Shown here piece by piece: positions 57,271 through 64,000 of a stretch of 64,000 nucleotides of DNA (the first letter of the stretch is position 1; each line of letters opens with the position of its first letter). The stretch comes from Brienomyrus brachyistius (taxonomy: Eukaryota > Chordata > Actinopteri > Osteoglossiformes > Mormyridae), in assembly GCF_023856365.1 (NCBI RefSeq), contig NC_064556.1, positions 529,001-593,000 of the forward strand, written 5' to 3'. Both the position numbers and the translations under genes were made by a program. The notes under the pieces were generated by a model, which was not told where the DNA came from, searched no databases, and saw only the letters and a list, made by a program, of their open reading frames with translations.

Positions 57271-58131
57271 AGAGGCACTCACACTTCTAAAGTAGGGGGA
57301 TCTCCGGTATTAGAGGCACTCGCACTTCTAAAGCACGGGGATCTCCGGTATTAGAGGCACTCGCACTTCTAAAGCAGGGGGATCTCCGGTATTAGAGGCA
57401 CTCGCACTTCTAAAGCAGGGGGATCTCCGGTATTAGAGGCACTCGCACTTCTAAAGCAGGGGGATCTCCGGTATTAGAGGCACTCGCACTTCTAAAGCAG
57501 GGGGATCTCCGGTATTAGAGGCACTCGCACTTCTAAAGCAGGGGGATCTCCGGTATTAGAGGCACTCGCACTTCTAAAGCAGGGGGATCTCCGGTATTAG
57601 AGGCACTCGCACTTCTAAAGCACGGGGATCTCCGGTATTAGAGGCACTCGCACTTCTAAAGCAGGGGGATCTCCGGTATTAGAGGCACTCGCACTTCTAA
57701 AGCAGGGGGATCTCCGGTATTAGAGGCACTCGCACTTCTAAAGCAGGGGGATCTCCGGTATTAGAGGCACTCGCACTTCTAAAGCAGGGGGATCTCCGGT
57801 ATTAGAGGCACTCGCACTTCTAAAGCAGGGGGATCTCCGGTATTAGAGGCACTCGCACTTCTAAAGCAGAGGGATCTCCGGTATTAGAGGCACTCAGACT
57901 TCTAAAGCAGGGGTATCTCCGGTATTAGAGGCACTCGCACTTCTAAAGCAGGGGGATCTCCGGTATTAGAGGCACTCGCACTTCTAAAGCAGGGGGATCT
58001 CCGGTATTAGAGGCACTCGCACTTCTAAAGAAGGGGGATCTCCGGTATTAGAGGCACTCGCACTTCTAAAGCAGGGGGATCTCCGGTATTAGAGGCACTC
58101 ACACTTCTAAAGCAGAGGGATCTCCAGTATT
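57271..58131. repeat. 41-bp minisatellite, 21 units with no net indel
   Basis: AGAGGCACTCGCACTTCTAA followed by AGCAGGGGGATCTCC and GGTATT recurs every 41 bases from 57271 to a last unit at 58091, exactly 21 x 41. Variants are mostly single substitutions (CACGGGG, CAGAGGG, AAGGGGG), with edge units most diverged. Confidence 0.96.
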
Positions 58132-58340
58132 ACAGTCAGACAAGCAAACAGGTCTTTCTGCCTGTAATTGTCAGCTGTGACTGATAGGTAGCAGGTAAGG
58201 CTGATGTCACAAACCCCAACGGCATCAGTTTACATAGGTGAGGCAGCTACGGACACAAACAAGCAAAACCTCAAAGCATTACAAACACCATTCAGGGATT
58301 AAAAAAAAAAACAAACAAAAAAGAAAATAAGCTTAAAACG

Positions 58341-60478
58341 TTTATTGTATAACCCAAACCAAAATTAGTTTCAGATGAGATCCATGAGATTAGTGAGTCT
58401 ACAAGATACACGCTTAACAGCTCTGCAATAAAATCAAACACAACTTCCATTGCAATTCCCATAAAGCTCAGATTAAGGATATTTACAAAATCTTGTCGGT
58501 TTGTGGTACAGAAATATAAAAATATCTTATATCCAAATATTATTGCTTTCAAAAATTGCCTGGCAACATTTATTATCACAATTTAAAGCATTTAAAGATC
58601 TTATGACCATTAGAACAAAATAAAGAACTTCAGTACGATTCCTTAAGCTGGCCGTATACTTCAGACGAAATCGACGTCGTTTTGGCAATACGGCGTGGTA
58701 CGACGCGTAATCACCATGGCGATCACCGCCTGTGCAGGGTCCCCGACGGAAACGTCTCCCGTTTGCTCTGATCCCACCCACTGTCCTCGATTGGCTGACG
58801 TAAACATGCCCCCGGGGGGTTGGTCAGCAGGATTAAATATGCAGTTTCGGGCACATTCTGCACCACACGCACTGCACTTTATAAAGTGTAAATTAATGTG
58901 TGTATTTGTGGATTTATGTAAATAGTCAATGTCGTAATTGTGGTGGAATGTGTTTCGTTAGCGTGCAACTGTGGGCGTCGTGTAAATTACTGCCTTCCGT
59001 GTCTGTGCTGCTGGTAATATTAAACCAAGTGGCTGTTAATACAAGAGAGAAACTTCGGTTTTAAAAGAGCCATCATCTCCTTTATTGAAATGACTCCTGC
59101 ACTCGCCGCAGTAGGTTTATCTGCAAACCAAAAATATTTGGCACCCTCTAGGGTTGTGGCGTGACACAGAACGAACAAGGCAGCAGCATCGCTTTGAGTG
59201 TGTGACAGACTGTTCTCGCCAACGCGTTGGAGTTCGTTTTGTCCGGACCTCGTTTTGAGTATACAGCCACCTTTAGTTGTAGGCACCATTGGATATTCAG
59301 TTGGCATGTCTCCTCCCTACCACTAGGAGCAGTGTCACTGCCAGAACTGCGATGGCATTTGTCATAGAGAGCTGGGCCTGAATTAATTGAAGAGCTCGGC
59401 AGATCAATTGCTCCTAAGACCACAAATGTTCAAAAAGAAGAGAAATTCCCAATAAAATGTATATATAACGTCTGCTTCTAGCACAAACATTAGTTCCTAT
59501 AAACTACCAAAATATTTTGGAGCAAAACAAAAAGAAAATTCTGATAAGTGGGGGACTGGAGCCTCTGCTACTGGCCAAAAATGACACTTTTCCCTCCTTG
59601 AGGTCTACTACTACAAAAAGGAAACCTACATTAAAAAATTCCTTAAAAGCATGAGATACTCCCCCGTCCTCTCTGAAGGTCAAAGTGTAAAGTGCGTCCC
59701 TGTTTCAGGATTCTCCAACTGCCACGGTAGATGAAAAGTCCTGTCCTCCAGGCGCTGGCATTTAAAAAGGCCTCGGTAATTTGAGCTGAATTTTGAGAAC
59801 CTCCTCCACAGTTTAGAGAATAAGTAAAACCCTGCCCCCCCTGTAAGGCCTCCCCCGGAGGCCGGGGGGGAACACCAACAGCTACTTAACGCATCAAAGG
59901 ATGATAGTCGTCCGCTATTCTCAGGCTAGAGATCAGATCGCTTTTGTATAAACTGTGAGGTATATTATTCCAATTGAGTCGCCATGAAGAATGATTACAG
60001 CAGGTTGTATGATTCTCCGTCCTGCACCAGCACATGGTCCCGGTGAGGGCCATTCGACGGAGAGACGCCCAGGCGACCCATTAACTCCAACAGATATCGT
60101 AGCAGTGAAACAAGACAACGTCAAAAATAAAACTCTGTCTGAAGGAACTACTATCTTATGCTCAGCAGAAGATCAGCACTTAAACTTTCACACACAAATG
60201 CCTCCAGCAAAGGCCTATAAAACTAAAAAAAAATAAACCAGAAAAGTAACACTAGCAGAAGAGCTCCCTCCACCAACAGTATCGCGCCTAAACAGCACTT
60301 GAGGGTTCGGGGTCCATCGCCGCCTGCCTTTCCGAAGAACAAGCTTCTGTTTGGCAAGATATTCACAAATGTACATGGAGGCAGTTCCCAAAGAGGATCC
60401 TGGGAGAGGATGCTGGGGTGGCGGCTCTGGGTGGATCTTCCCCTTGGCCATCTTCTCCTCCACCTTCTCCACTCGCCT
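58341..60478 (-). other. stk26: stk26 3' UTR region with candidate poly(A) signals
   Basis: Minus-strand AATAAA occurs at 59081-59086, 58569-58574 and 58341-58346. The first would give a 3' UTR of about 1.4 kb. No other coding sequence was recognised here. The stop region itself also contains AATAAA (60479-60484 area). Confidence 0.4.
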
Positions 60479-63998
<3,520 letters not shown>

Positions 63999-64000
63999 CA

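Larger units (their letters stand above)
45751..58300. other. Intergenic DNA between chm and stk26
   Basis: No exon or protein was recognised. Contents are a 45-bp array (46697-46876), a TG microsatellite, a Tc1-like remnant (49811-50418), a CTCF-like site (50584), AT repeats, a CpG-rich patch (52540-52690), SINE-like fragments (54140-54210, 54620-54690, 56020-56125), a 19-bp array, a 15-bp array and a 41-bp array. Confidence 0.65.

Overview
The window is vertebrate nuclear DNA, almost certainly from a ray-finned (teleost-type) fish. It holds one complete multi-exon vertebrate gene and the 3' half of a second. Both have GT-AG introns, teleost-style transposon remnants (Tc1-like, hAT-type MITEs, an APE-type LINE, tRNA-derived SINEs) and no operon-like structure. 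I cannot name the species.

Layout. 1-14181: AT-rich upstream intergenic DNA with a few small tandem repeats and a LINE remnant; no gene recognised. 14182-45036 (+): chm, encoding Rab escort protein 1, rebuilt as 15 coding exons (2037 nt, 678 codons plus stop) with every splice phase consistent. 45037-about 58300: chm 3' UTR, then intergenic DNA with a Tc1-like remnant, SINE-like pieces and many minisatellites. About 58300-64000 (-): 3' UTR and last seven coding exons of stk26 (MST4, a GCKIII STE20-family kinase). Its 5' exons lie beyond the right edge. The two genes are tail to tail.

Function. REP1 presents newly made Rab GTPases to geranylgeranyl transferase II and delivers them to membranes. 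STK26 is a STRIPAK/CCM-linked kinase acting at the Golgi and in cell polarity and apoptosis signalling. Nothing in the sequence says they work together.

The most unusual feature is tandem-repeat load: at least thirteen minisatellites with units of 14-69 bp. They include 89 units of 46 bp with no net length change in chm intron 11, 17 units of 39 bp filling most of the last stk26 intron, 21 units of 41 bp between the genes and 11 units of 69 bp in chm intron 8. The longest open frames in the window (about 1100 codons) come from the 46-bp array and are not normal genes. No CRISPR array, rRNA, intact tRNA or prokaryotic feature was seen.
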